Origin: Planctomycetaceae bacterium
GTDB lineage: Bacteria > Planctomycetota > Planctomycetia > Planctomycetales > Planctomycetaceae
Length of the DNA: 64,000 nt
Direction: 5' to 3'
Assembly (NCBI GenBank): GCA_041398785.1
Contig: JAWKUA010000027.1
Span: 7,278 to 71,277, forward strand
Numbering within the stretch: the stretch's first letter is position 1; each line of letters starts with the position of its first letter. Shown here piece by piece: positions 9,016 through 18,324 of this stretch. The notes beneath the pieces were generated by a model. That model saw only the letters and a program-made list of their open reading frames with translations. It ran no database searches and was not told where the DNA came from. The position numbers and the translations under genes are program-made.

Positions 9016-10497
9016 ATGTTTCGATTTCTTGCCGCGTATTGCTGCCTGGTCTTGCCGCTGGAATCGCGGGCTCAGTATCCCGGCGCGGAAATGCCGCCTC
9101 CGGAATTTCGACAGGGCTTCGACAGCATCTCCGAAGCAGACTCGGAAGCCTGGCTGTCGGTGCTGGTCGGGACGGAATACTCAGGACGCGGAACCGGCCA
9201 GGAAGGCTATCTTCTGGCAGCCCGGTGGTACGCCGACCGGCTGGCGGAACTTGGTTTTCAGCCCGCCGGTACGGACGGAAGCTGGTTTCAGGCGGTTCCT
9301 TTTACCCGCACGGAAATCGTCAGCGACAGCTCGGCGATTTCTGCAGGCGACACGAAAATCGTCGACGGCACCGAACTGGGGCTCGCCGGCTATTTCGGCA
9401 CATTTGTCTCACAATTGCCTGTGGTGTTTGCCCGCGTGAAACAACAGCGGCCCGATGTCGCGGAAGGTGAGTTCACGGATAAACTGCTGGTAATTCAGTC
9501 AGAAGGTCGCATCCGGCCGGGCGACGAATTTCTGGTAAAGACGAATCCGGCCTGCGTGCTGATTGTTTCCCGATCCGATCGCATACGCTCTCAGGCCGTG
9601 TCTCAGCCGGATGACTCCGCACCTCAGCGAGCGACCGCGATGATATCGACAGACGTCGCTAACAGGCTGGCTTCACACTGCGGAGCCAGCGATCGGCTGT
9701 TTACCGACGACGATCCCGGCAGCAATCTGGTTGTCACATCGTCTGTCCGAATCGACTGCAGCCTGTCAATTGAACGTGAGTCCGTTGACGTTCCAAATGT
9801 CGTCGGCTGGTACCCCGGTAGCGATGAATCGGTACGGAATGAACACGTCTGCATCGGCGCTCATCTGGATCATCTGGGCGAGCAGCAGGGGAGCGTCTAT
9901 CCGGGAGCGGACGACAACGGCTCCGGATCAACCGCCCTGCTGCAGCTCGCGAAGGCGATTCATGTGAATCCGCAGAAGCCAAAACGCAGTGTTCTGCTGC
10001 TGGCATTCTGCGCTGAAGAACGCGGGCTGCTGGGTTCGCGGTATTACGCCGACCACCCGCTGCGTCCGTTGAGCGACATGATCTGCATGCTGAATATCGA
10101 CATGGTCGGCCGCAATGAAGAGTCTGACACCGAAGCCGCTGCCGACAACACAAACACCATTCATCTGGTCGGCAGCAAACGCCTTTCCGACGACCTGCAT
10201 GACCTGACCCTGCAGGCCAACCGCTGCGTGAACTTCGTGTTCGAATACGATGAGGAAGATGTCTACACTCGCAGCGATCATGCGTCCTTCGCGAAGCAGG
10301 GAGTGCCGGTGACGTTTCTGTTCGGCGGGTTCAACCCTCACTATCACAAGCCGACGGATACTCTGGACGGCATCAATTTTTGCAAGATCGCCAACTGTGC
10401 CCGGCTCGATTATCTGACTCTGATGATGGCGGCCGAGCACGGTCATTTCGCCAGGAAGGAATCTGACGACAAGGCTGGCGATTCCGCGTCCGAATAG
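9016..10497 (+). CDS. secreted M28-family zinc peptidase
   Basis: The start at 9016 gives a signal peptide (MFRFLAAYCCLVLPLESRAQ) and a 493-residue protein; the frame is open further upstream but runs antisense to the preceding gene. Metal-site motifs of M28 aminopeptidases are visible: GAHLDHLG (first zinc His), YPGADDNGSGS (bridging Asp), AFCAEERGLLGS (catalytic Glu pair), NIDMVGRN (Asp), and SDHASFAKQGVPV (last His). A PA-like insert domain occupies about residues 110-250, as in many secreted M28 enzymes. It probably trims peptides outside the cytoplasm. It is divergent from the giant secreted protein gene, sharing a 243-base promoter region. Confidence 0.9.
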   Translation: MFRFLAAYCCLVLPLESRAQYPGAEMPPPEFRQGFDSISEADSEAWLSVLVGTEYSGRGTGQEGYLLAARWYADRLAELGFQPAGTDGSWFQAVPFTRTEIVSDSSAISAGDTKIVDGTELGLAGYFGTFVSQLPVVFARVKQQRPDVAEGEFTDKLLVIQSEGRIRPGDEFLVKTNPACVLIVSRSDRIRSQAVSQPDDSAPQRATAMISTDVANRLASHCGASDRLFTDDDPGSNLVVTSSVRIDCSLSIERESVDVPNVVGWYPGSDESVRNEHVCIGAHLDHLGEQQGSVYPGADDNGSGSTALLQLAKAIHVNPQKPKRSVLLLAFCAEERGLLGSRYYADHPLRPLSDMICMLNIDMVGRNEESDTEAAADNTNTIHLVGSKRLSDDLHDLTLQANRCVNFVFEYDEEDVYTRSDHASFAKQGVPVTFLFGGFNPHYHKPTDTLDGINFCKIANCARLDYLTLMMAAEHGHFARKESDDKAGDSASE

Positions 10498-10600
10498 CGA
10501 AAGTCCGTGGCTGAACCGGCCGGCGATTCTCTCACCCCGGCCATCCGCTGCCGCGGCCTTCTCAGCGTGTTGAAATCCCGGGTATTCGCAGGAACAGATC

Positions 10601-11458
10601 GTGCAAATCTCTCTGATACAGACCGATGTGGCATTCGCCGACAAGCCAGCCAACCTGGAAACCCTGAAGAAGCATGTCGTCAGCGAAACCGCCGGCGGAA
10701 GCAAGCTGGTGGCGTTCCCGGAATGTTTCACCACCGGCTATTGCTTCGATTCGCTGGATGAAGCCATGCAGCTCGCCGAACCAATCGAAGGTGAGACCAC
10801 GCGGTTCATCACGGAACTCTGTCACGAATCGAAAAGCTTTGTGATTGTCGGCATGCTGGAACGTGACGGAGACGATCTGTTCAATGCCGCGGTACTGGTC
10901 GGACCGTCCGGCGTTGTGGGTAGCTATCGCAAGGTCCACCTGCCGTATCTGGGAGTCGATCGGTTTACGACCTACGGCAACCGTCCGTTCGAAGTTTTCG
11001 AAGCCGGCGGCGTGAACATCGGAATGCTGATTTGTTACGACGGAGGCTTTCCGGAAGCTTCGCGCGTACTGGCACTGAAAGGCGCGGACCTGATCGTTCT
11101 GCCGACGAACTGGCCACCCGGTGCGGAAACGATGTCGTGCTTTTCGACGAATTCCAGAGCCATGGAGAACGCTGTCTATTTCGCGGCTGTCAATCGCGTC
11201 GGAACGGAACGCGGGTTCTCATTCATCGGCTGCAGCCGCATCTGCGACCCGACCGGTGCGACGATGCAGGGTTCCTGCGACGACGCCGAATGCGTCATTC
11301 GCGGGACGATCGACACGACAGCGGCGCGGCAGAAGCGAATCGTCCGAGTTCCCGGACGCCATGTGATTGACCGCATGGCCGACCGCCGGCCGGAAATGTA
11401 CGCGGAAATCTGCGAACCCCATTCGCTGCCGCGCCCGGGACGCGATGAACCGGTTTGA
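10601..11458 (+). CDS. carbon-nitrogen hydrolase (nitrilase superfamily)
   Basis: The 285-residue protein has the nitrilase catalytic set: Glu41 in FPECFTTGY, Lys111 in YRKVHLP, and Cys145 in ICYDGGFPE. These enzymes hydrolyse amides, nitriles or N-carbamoyl compounds. The substrate here cannot be read; close relatives include omega-amidase-like and carbamoylputrescine-amidase-like proteins. The start is a GTG at 10601, supported by AGGAA about seven bases upstream. No signal peptide, so cytoplasmic. It follows the M28 peptidase by about 100 bases on the same strand, which would allow co-transcription. Confidence 0.9.
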   Translation: MQISLIQTDVAFADKPANLETLKKHVVSETAGGSKLVAFPECFTTGYCFDSLDEAMQLAEPIEGETTRFITELCHESKSFVIVGMLERDGDDLFNAAVLVGPSGVVGSYRKVHLPYLGVDRFTTYGNRPFEVFEAGGVNIGMLICYDGGFPEASRVLALKGADLIVLPTNWPPGAETMSCFSTNSRAMENAVYFAAVNRVGTERGFSFIGCSRICDPTGATMQGSCDDAECVIRGTIDTTAARQKRIVRVPGRHVIDRMADRRPEMYAEICEPHSLPRPGRDEPV

Positions 11459-11518
11459 GAGACACGCTGATTGACATCGGACGACCGGGAACCGGCCCGC
11501 TGCGATCCTGTCGCCGAA

Positions 11519-12688
11519 TCACGCCGACAAGTCTTCGCCGCGTTCGTGAGTGACAAACGGAAATCGCAGGCAGAAGCCGGCATCGTGCGTCTTGTCGGGA
11601 AGCGTTGAGCAAAATACGCCGCCCAGTTCCGAAACAATCGTCTGGCAGGCATGGATGCGCGTGGCGTCGGCATCCCCTGGGCCGCCCGTCAGTTCCGGAT
11701 CCAGCGTCACATTTGCCGATGCTGTCGAACGGCGTTTGGCAGCCGCTGGTTCGATCCGAAGTTCCACCACGGATGAATCCTGCCGCGTGGTGACGTGAAT
11801 CGCAGTGCTTGTTTGTCCGGCTGCTGTGCCGGAACGAACGCAGCAATTCAGCAGTGCGACGATCACAAGCTGCACCAGCGAAGCGTCCGCCAGGACATCC
11901 GGAAGCGAGTCCGCCATGGTTAGTTGAACGTCCGCGGATGCCTGCCGCGCGGTCGCTTCAAACGTCTCCATGGCTGTCGTAACCATGTCATTCATGGACA
12001 CTGACCGGACATTCGGCTGCCTGGCCCGAATGAAATCCCAGACTCGCCGAAAGCGGGAGGAAAGCTGCCGGCCGGCGTCGACGATCAGTCCCGCCGCGCG
12101 CCGAGCGGTGTCGGGGATCTGTCCGTCACCCAAAGCCTCACGCAGCAATTCACTGGCACCGTGAATGACAGTGACGGGCTGGCTGAGTTCGTGTACCAGA
12201 ACAGATGCGATTTCGCCAAACACTGCCGAACGCTGATCCAGAGCGCACTGCAGAGATTCCTCGGGAGACAACGCCTGCAGACCCGTCGCGTCGTTGTGCG
12301 GATGAAAACACAGCACGGTGACGGGGCCACCACCGTTGTCGTCTTCACATCTTCGAGCGGAAACGTCCGTGACGATTCTGCCGGAGTCGTGCCGCTTCAG
12401 CACGCAGGGGATTCGTGCTGTCGCAACGCCATCGGAGGTCGACATCGCCTGTAGTCGCCTCAGTGCGCGCTGGCACATGTCGTCGGGAAGAAGTGCCGCA
12501 AGGGGCCAGCCACGAACATCTGTCGTCGGCGGATAACGCAGCAGTCGCAGCAGTGAGGCACTGGCCGCGACTATGGCTCCGGCGGAGACAACGACAACCG
12601 CATCGTCGCAGATCTGCAGGATCATTTCGGCCAGATCGGCGCAGCGCAAACTCGAATCAGAATCAAGCGACAGTCGGTGGGTGGTCAT
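11519..12688 (-). CDS. degenerate PAS/histidine-kinase-like sensor protein
   Basis: The 389-residue product (ATG at 12688) starts with a PAS-like segment (about 15-135; ILQICDDAVVVVSAG), followed by an H-box, LVHELSQPVTVIHG near residue 165, of the FixL type where the His is phosphorylated. The ATP-binding half is eroded: the N-box is reduced to LVIVALLNCCVRSG, I see no DxGxG G1 box, and the last G-box region reads IVSELGGVF. There is no membrane segment or receiver domain. It may be a pseudokinase or phosphotransfer partner. An upstream frame to 12910 has poor protein character. No response regulator lies beside it. Confidence 0.75.
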   Translation of the reverse strand: MTTHRLSLDSDSSLRCADLAEMILQICDDAVVVVSAGAIVAASASLLRLLRYPPTTDVRGWPLAALLPDDMCQRALRRLQAMSTSDGVATARIPCVLKRHDSGRIVTDVSARRCEDDNGGGPVTVLCFHPHNDATGLQALSPEESLQCALDQRSAVFGEIASVLVHELSQPVTVIHGASELLREALGDGQIPDTARRAAGLIVDAGRQLSSRFRRVWDFIRARQPNVRSVSMNDMVTTAMETFEATARQASADVQLTMADSLPDVLADASLVQLVIVALLNCCVRSGTAAGQTSTAIHVTTRQDSSVVELRIEPAAAKRRSTASANVTLDPELTGGPGDADATRIHACQTIVSELGGVFCSTLPDKTHDAGFCLRFPFVTHERGEDLSA

Positions 12689-13046
12689 CTGTGGGGTGAA
12701 TCCTGGATCTGAATTGCCCGTGCCGAACTGCAGTGAAGCGAGAATGGTGTGTTGATCAAATCGTCGGCATAAGACAATCAGGTCGCGCCGGGATAATAGA
12801 GTGCGCATCCGGCGGCGACAACGTGACCGCAGGAAAATCGCGATCAGGAAACTCGCGGCTTCAACGGTGTTTGGCTTCGAAGCAGGATGATTCGGTAGCA
12901 CGCCGTGCATGGAACGGCCACAATGAGCACCATTCGCTTCGATGGGCAGGACTGCATCGGAGCACCACCTGACTCGCCGTGAAAGTCACTTCGGAGGTTC
13001 CTCAGCGGCGACTGCACCCCAAACCAATCACGGGAGTTTCACAGCA
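12689..13046. other. divergent intergenic region
   Basis: The 358 bases lie between divergent genes (sensor-like protein and beta-propeller protein). No gene, RNA or repeat is supported. A GGGAG ribosome-site candidate stands about ten bases before the plus-strand ATG at 13047. Confidence 0.45.
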
Positions 13047-14189
13047 ATGAACACATCAGATGTCACCGGGAAATCCCGTTCAGCGACAGCCTCCGGGGCA
13101 GCTTCGAATGAACTCCGGGGCACTTCGCGTCGGCGGTTTCTGGCGTCCGCCGCCGCGGGAGCAGCGGTGATCTCAGCCGCACCGCTGGCCTTCACAGCCA
13201 GCCGAACCAGTGAGGAGATCATTACCGGCGAAGGCCAACACAAGTTCCGCGTTGTTCATGCGTGGCCGCAGTTGCCGGACCGATACACCTGGCAGACAAC
13301 TCACAACGTCGCCGTGGACAAAGGCGGCAACCTGTATGTCATTCACGAAGGGCGAAAGGAACAGAAGGATCACCCATCGATCTTTGTCTTCGATTCCAGC
13401 GGAAAGTTCGTGCGGGCGTTCGGCAGCCAGTTTCAGGGCGGCGGCCACGGCATTGAAGTTCGCGAAGAAGGCGGTGAGGAGTTTCTGTATGTCGCCGCTT
13501 ATCAGCAGATCAAGGCGTTCGCAAAACTGACGCTGACAGGCGAAACCGTCTGGTACAAACGAGCCCCCATGGAATCCGGTGTTTACGCATCCGCCGAGGA
13601 TCGCTCCACCGAAGCGGTCTGGGGCAACGACCGGTTTCTGCCGACCAATTTCGCGTTTCTGGACGACGGAGGCTTCCTGCTGGCCGATGGATACGGTTCG
13701 TTCTACATCCACCGCTATGACAGGGACGCGAACTGGGTGAGCTGCTTCGGCGGCGCCGGTGACGGTGAAGGCAAGTTCAAGACTGCCCACGGCCTGTGGG
13801 TCGACAAACGCGAAGGCCGCGAACCCACCATCGTGGTGACTGACAGAGCCCACGATACTCTGCAGATCTTCACGATGGACGGCAAGTACATCGAAACACT
13901 GACCGGCTACGGCCTCCCGGCGAACATCGACTCCTGGAAGAACCTGCTGGTTGTCCCCGAACTGAAAGCTCGCGTGACGCTGCTGGACGAAAACAACCAG
14001 GTCGTTGCGCAGCTTGGTTCCGCCATTGATCGTCTGGGCGAAGTGAAGGACCTGCGAGTAAAGCCGGACGAATGGAAGAACGGCCAGTTCGTCCATCCTC
14101 ACGATGCCTGCTTCACACCGGAGGGAGACATCTTCGTCGCAGAGTGGGTCGGCACGGGCCGCGTGACAAAGCTGGAACGCGTGAGCTGA
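13047..14189 (+). CDS. Tat-exported NHL/6-bladed beta-propeller protein
   Basis: The 380-residue protein begins with a twin-arginine signal: SRRRFLASAAAGAAV at about residues 26-40, followed by a hydrophobic stretch and an Ala-x-Ala-like end. The mature part is built of NHL-type blades (NVAVDKGGNLYVIHEG, THGLWV-like, HPHDACFTPEGDIFVAEW), the pattern of the 6-bladed propellers related to peptidyl-alpha-hydroxyglycine alpha-amidating lyase. Ligand or enzymatic role is unknown. Export by Tat suggests folding, perhaps metal binding, before transport. The start is set by the signal peptide; an in-frame start at 12942 would bury it. Confidence 0.85.
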   Translation: MNTSDVTGKSRSATASGAASNELRGTSRRRFLASAAAGAAVISAAPLAFTASRTSEEIITGEGQHKFRVVHAWPQLPDRYTWQTTHNVAVDKGGNLYVIHEGRKEQKDHPSIFVFDSSGKFVRAFGSQFQGGGHGIEVREEGGEEFLYVAAYQQIKAFAKLTLTGETVWYKRAPMESGVYASAEDRSTEAVWGNDRFLPTNFAFLDDGGFLLADGYGSFYIHRYDRDANWVSCFGGAGDGEGKFKTAHGLWVDKREGREPTIVVTDRAHDTLQIFTMDGKYIETLTGYGLPANIDSWKNLLVVPELKARVTLLDENNQVVAQLGSAIDRLGEVKDLRVKPDEWKNGQFVHPHDACFTPEGDIFVAEWVGTGRVTKLERVS

Positions 14190-14414
14190 AAGGCAGGCTC
14201 TCCCTTCAGGGCTCCGCGCTCACGGAACCACCAAGGTCCGGCAGCGATCGCCCGTGTCAAGCCTGGACGATGGAACAGTCGATTGGTGAATGGTCGGGCG
14301 ATACGTGATCGCGGCCGCACAACAACCGTTAGGATCCCGAACGGCCGTCGCGTCGCCGTTCGGGTTCCGGCGTTCAGCCGGGCGTCCGGTCAATTGCCTC
14401 CGGTCGATGCTCTG

Positions 14415-15782
14415 TCATGGCATGACAAGAATCAGCCCCACCACGACAAGTGTCTGCATGACGGTGGCTTCTTCGTTAAACGGAATCTGGTACTTCAGCT
14501 TTGGAGCACATTCGCCGGGACGGTACCAGCCGAGTGTGTATTCTCTGGCGTGCATCGGGTGCAGAGTCATCTGGTACGGCAGTCCGACCAGTTGTGTCAT
14601 GAAACGGCCGCCGGACGCGAACGGCTGAACCCAGCGGTTGTAGGTGTGACCGTACCGTTCCAGCGCGGGGTCTTCAAAGTACAGCGGATTGTGCCACAGG
14701 TTGGTCGGCGCCCACTGCAGCACCGTCTGAGGCGGCCGAACAGCCACGTACTCGCCCCGATCCATGCGGTCTTCAAAGTCATCCGGCAGCGATTCTTTGG
14801 GAATGCTGCCCCAGGCATAGTCGAGTGACGGTCGAATGTCAGTGATCTTGCGGCTGAGCAGTTCCGAAGATGACTGAGCGCCGAATCGCGGTTGCTGCGC
14901 AGTGCCTGACGCGACAACCACCTTCATGCCGTAGTCATCCAGATTGTCCGGCAATACATCAACCGGTTCGTAGAATTCCACGAACATGTTGGACACGCGA
15001 CGGTTCTGCTGGTTCCAGCGGACGGACTGCATGTGCCACTTCTCCGCCAGCGTCCAGGACTCCTCATCCTGCACAATCATATGGACTCGCCGGGCATGTG
15101 CCGCGGCAAACGATTCCGGGTACGCCAGCGACGAATACTCCGACACCGGAGCTGATTCCTGCGGAAGTACGGCGTCCGGGATCAGCACGGGAGCACGGAA
15201 TTCGTCGTCAGGCACCGCGGACAGCGGCGGCATCAAAGGTACTCGGGACATGCGCGCGGCGGAAGGCTGTTCGACGGGCATCGACGACATCGGCGGGACA
15301 AGCGAATCGGCCAGTTCACGTGCCGTCGCTCTGCGCCGGACATCATTCGTCAGCTCCTCAGGACTTTGAGCCGGCACGCCCGGCAGGCGCCGCGATTTTG
15401 TCACCGGGGAAGACGCGTGAGGAAGCGGCTGCAGCGTTTCCGGAACGGGCACGAGTCGATCGGCGCGGGATCTGGCGTCGAACGCTTCCTCCGCCGGAGT
15501 CTGGGTTCGGAAACCTGATGGTCCCGACAGTCTGTCCGCCACGCGAGCCGGATGCGGCGGTGCCGCGACTTCCTGCGGCGGCAGGAAATCGGGAATTCGG
15601 ATTCGCGCCGCGTCACCGTCAGCGGCGTACAGAGAACCAGCCCCCAGGCACGTTGCCAGAACACTGCCCAACAGCAGTTTTCGGATACGCGCGGAAACGC
15701 GATCCGAAAACAGGTCAGCTATGGTCGCCGGGGTAATGCTCCACCGAGTAATTCGGTGCTTCCTGCGTGATGGCAATGTCAT
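14415..15782 (-). CDS. secreted envelope protein with conserved C-terminal block
   Basis: A 455-residue protein with a long basic N-terminus, then a hydrophobic export segment (about 35-53, LLLGSVLATCLGAGSLYA). Residues 60-260 are Pro-rich and low in complexity. The C-terminal 200 residues are ordered, with Trp-, Tyr- and Pro-rich motifs (NPLYFEDPALERYGHTYN and YTLGWYRPGECAP), and a final hydrophobic stretch. I associate this block with a planctomycete-specific family of unknown role. The only ATG before the signal is 15782, which makes the gene overlap the end of guaB by 68 bases; a non-ATG start nearer 15714 is possible. No second ATG precedes the export segment. Confidence 0.75.
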   Translation of the reverse strand: MTLPSRRKHRITRWSITPATIADLFSDRVSARIRKLLLGSVLATCLGAGSLYAADGDAARIRIPDFLPPQEVAAPPHPARVADRLSGPSGFRTQTPAEEAFDARSRADRLVPVPETLQPLPHASSPVTKSRRLPGVPAQSPEELTNDVRRRATARELADSLVPPMSSMPVEQPSAARMSRVPLMPPLSAVPDDEFRAPVLIPDAVLPQESAPVSEYSSLAYPESFAAAHARRVHMIVQDEESWTLAEKWHMQSVRWNQQNRRVSNMFVEFYEPVDVLPDNLDDYGMKVVVASGTAQQPRFGAQSSSELLSRKITDIRPSLDYAWGSIPKESLPDDFEDRMDRGEYVAVRPPQTVLQWAPTNLWHNPLYFEDPALERYGHTYNRWVQPFASGGRFMTQLVGLPYQMTLHPMHAREYTLGWYRPGECAPKLKYQIPFNEEATVMQTLVVVGLILVMP

Positions 15783-17196
15783 GAGGATGGTTCTCCCTAA
15801 CCGAAGCCGCCGAAACTTCGATAAAGCGGGCTTTGGCTCTGAGTTCTTCCGTGGTATTGACGCCCACGTATCCCATGCCGGATCGCAGGCCTCCCGTCAA
15901 CTGATACAACAAAGGCTGCAGAGCGCCCTTGTAGGCAACTCGGCCTTCCACGCCTTCCGGAACCAGCTTTGACTGGTCGCCGGAATCCGTCCTGCCCTGC
16001 CGATATCGTTCGCTGCTGCCCTTCACCATGGCTCCCAGCGATCCCATGCCGCGGTATCGCTTGAAGCTGCGTCCCTGGAAAAGAATCATTTCCCCGGGAC
16101 TTTCATCGACTCCCGCCAGCAGACCGCCAACCATGACAGTTGACGCTCCGGCGGCCAGTGCCTTTGTCATGTCTCCGCTGAATCGAATTCCGCCGTCGGC
16201 GATGATTGGAATTCCCGTGCCGTCCAGCCCTTTTGCCGCACCGGCGATGGCTGTCAGTTGGGGAACTCCGATTCCGGAAATGATCCGCGTTGTACAGATC
16301 GAACCCGGTCCAATGCCGACCTTGACTGCGTCGACTCCGGCATCCGCCAAAGCCTTCGCACCCTCCGCCGTCGCGACGTTGCCCGCGATCACGTCGATGT
16401 CAAAACTCTGTTTGATGGCCCGAACGGATTCGATGACGTTGCGCGAATGGCCGTGGGCACTGTCCACGACAAGCACATCGACACCCTTTTCGACCAAATG
16501 AGCGGCTCGATCCTGATCGTAGACACCGACCGCAGCGCCGACGCGCAATCGACCGCGGTTGTCCTTTGACGCCCGCGGAAACTGCAGGTTCTTGTCGATA
16601 TCCCTGATCGTAATCAGGCCTCTCAGTTGATATTGATCGTCTACCAGCAAAAGTTTCTCGACCCTGTTTTCCAGCAGGATGCGTTCTGCCGCTTCCAGAC
16701 TCGTCGTCTCCGGCGCAGTCACCAAATTGTCCTTAGTCATCACTTCCGCGACAGGCCGGTCCTTGGACTCCAGAAAGCGCAGATCTCGCCGAGTCAGGAT
16801 GCCCACCAGCCTGCCGTCGACGGTTATCGGAACGCCGCCGATGTTGCGTTCATCCATGATCCGGGCCGCTTCGCCGACGCTGGTGTCCGGCGGCAGAGTC
16901 ACCGGGTCCACAATCACACCGTGCTCACTGCGTTTCACACGGTCGACCTCCATCGCCTGCTGTTCGATCGACATGTTCTTGTGAATGATGCCGATCCCGC
17001 CCAGCTGCGCCATTGCGATCGCCATCTCGCTTTCCGTGACTGTATCCATCGGACTGCTGACGATCGGGACGTTCAGCGGGATGTTTCTGGTCAGCCGCGA
17101 ACTGATGTCCACTTCCGAAGGCATGACGTCGCTGTAGCCGGGTTCCAGCAAAACGTCGTCAAAGGTCAGCCCCCTGTAGGCGATGCGGTCGTGCAT
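15715..17196 (-). CDS. guaB: IMP dehydrogenase
   Basis: It oxidises IMP to XMP with NAD, the first committed step of GMP synthesis, in the cytoplasm. The 493 residues match the usual bacterial length of about 490. Visible landmarks: a TFDDVLLEPGYSDV N-terminus; two CBS domains at about 95-205; the catalytic loop GPGSICTTRI with the nucleophilic Cys near 305; IIADGGIRFSGD; the flap RYRGMGSLGAM; and EGVEGRVAYKG. The ATG at 17196 has AAAGGATC about eight bases upstream. The envelope-protein gene starts within its last 68 bases or just after it. Confidence 0.97.
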   Translation of the reverse strand: MHDRIAYRGLTFDDVLLEPGYSDVMPSEVDISSRLTRNIPLNVPIVSSPMDTVTESEMAIAMAQLGGIGIIHKNMSIEQQAMEVDRVKRSEHGVIVDPVTLPPDTSVGEAARIMDERNIGGVPITVDGRLVGILTRRDLRFLESKDRPVAEVMTKDNLVTAPETTSLEAAERILLENRVEKLLLVDDQYQLRGLITIRDIDKNLQFPRASKDNRGRLRVGAAVGVYDQDRAAHLVEKGVDVLVVDSAHGHSRNVIESVRAIKQSFDIDVIAGNVATAEGAKALADAGVDAVKVGIGPGSICTTRIISGIGVPQLTAIAGAAKGLDGTGIPIIADGGIRFSGDMTKALAAGASTVMVGGLLAGVDESPGEMILFQGRSFKRYRGMGSLGAMVKGSSERYRQGRTDSGDQSKLVPEGVEGRVAYKGALQPLLYQLTGGLRSGMGYVGVNTTEELRAKARFIEVSAASVRENHPHDIAITQEAPNYSVEHYPGDHS

Positions 17197-17409
17197 GGTC
17201 GGATCCTTTCCAGTTCAGTTGCCTGTCGTTTCACTCGTTGTCGAAGACCTGGCCGTCCACGAGGGAAGTAACAATTCACGAATCCGGAGCAGCCACTTCC
17301 GATTGCCGTCAGGCCACACCCGGTTCGCGACTGTCCGCAGTCCCGATTCAATCTTCCAAATTCCAACACGCCGCCTATCGGTCCGGCTTTCAACCGCGGT
17401 TCCGAAAAC

Positions 17410-18324
17410 CTACGTCTCTGCTTTCACCGCTTCGGCGAATCGGTTCCCCAGTTTCACCAGGCTCGATACGTCCAGGCTTTCCGCTCGAGTCGTCTGGTCG
17501 TGACCCATCTCCGCCAGAAGCTCGTCCACTTCCGGTTTCGAAAGCTGTTTGCTGTACATCCCGACCAGCACGCTGCGCAGCAACTTGCGTCGCTGATGGA
17601 ACAGCCTGCGGACGAAGTCCAGGAAGAACACTCGATCACTGATCCGGCCGCCGCGACCATCGTGTCTCCAGATACTGACGATGGCTGAATCCACCGCCGG
17701 GCGCGGCCAGAAGACCTTCGGGCCCAGCCGTCGCAGAATTCGGACGCTGCACTGAGACTGCAGCCAGACCGACAGGGCTCCGTAGTTCGACGTGCCGGGT
17801 TCGGCAATCATCTTTTCGGCGAGTTCCAGTTGGATCGTGGTCACCATCCGCGTCCACGGCAGATCAGAAGCGACCAGATTCGAAATTACGGGTGTCGCCA
17901 CGCTGTACGGCAGGTTGGCCACCAGCTTCAGTTCCGCGCCCGGTGGAGCGGTGGCGATTTCCGCTTTCAGCAGGTCAGAAATTTCCGGCGCCAGCGTGTT
18001 CTTGTTCTTCAGAATGTCACGATTAATCAGCGTGACGTTTTCGTATTCCGCCGTCGCGTGACCGGCCAGCGCGAACATGTTGCGGTCGATCTCCACGGCG
18101 ATGACGCGGCCCGCCTGCTGAGCCAGAAACGTCGTCATGCCGCCGGTGCCCGGGCCGACTTCCAGCACGATATCAGTCGGCTTCAGTTCGGCAGCCCGGA
18201 CGGCGAATTCCACCAGGTTGATGTCGATCAGGAAGTTCTGCCCCAGATCGCTGCGCGGGTTGAACCCAAACTGCTTGAACAGTGCCATCAGGTGCGATCG
18301 AGTTTGCCGGGCCTCGTCCTTCAT
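17410..18324 (-). CDS. rsmA: 16S rRNA (adenine1518/1519-N6)-dimethyltransferase RsmA/KsgA
   Basis: The enzyme dimethylates two adjacent adenines in the 3' terminal hairpin of 16S rRNA during small-subunit assembly. Motifs: SDLGQNFLID (KsgA/Dim1 N-terminal signature), LEVGPGTGGMT (SAM motif I), VIAVEIDRN, and the catalytic NLPYSVATPV near residue 146. The C-terminal helical domain is present and total length, 304, is typical, with a somewhat extended N-terminus. Its ATG overlaps the riboflavin synthase stop as ATGA (18321-18324), so the two are translationally coupled. Confidence 0.95.
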   Translation of the reverse strand: MKDEARQTRSHLMALFKQFGFNPRSDLGQNFLIDINLVEFAVRAAELKPTDIVLEVGPGTGGMTTFLAQQAGRVIAVEIDRNMFALAGHATAEYENVTLINRDILKNKNTLAPEISDLLKAEIATAPPGAELKLVANLPYSVATPVISNLVASDLPWTRMVTTIQLELAEKMIAEPGTSNYGALSVWLQSQCSVRILRRLGPKVFWPRPAVDSAIVSIWRHDGRGGRISDRVFFLDFVRRLFHQRRKLLRSVLVGMYSKQLSKPEVDELLAEMGHDQTTRAESLDVSSLVKLGNRFAEAVKAET

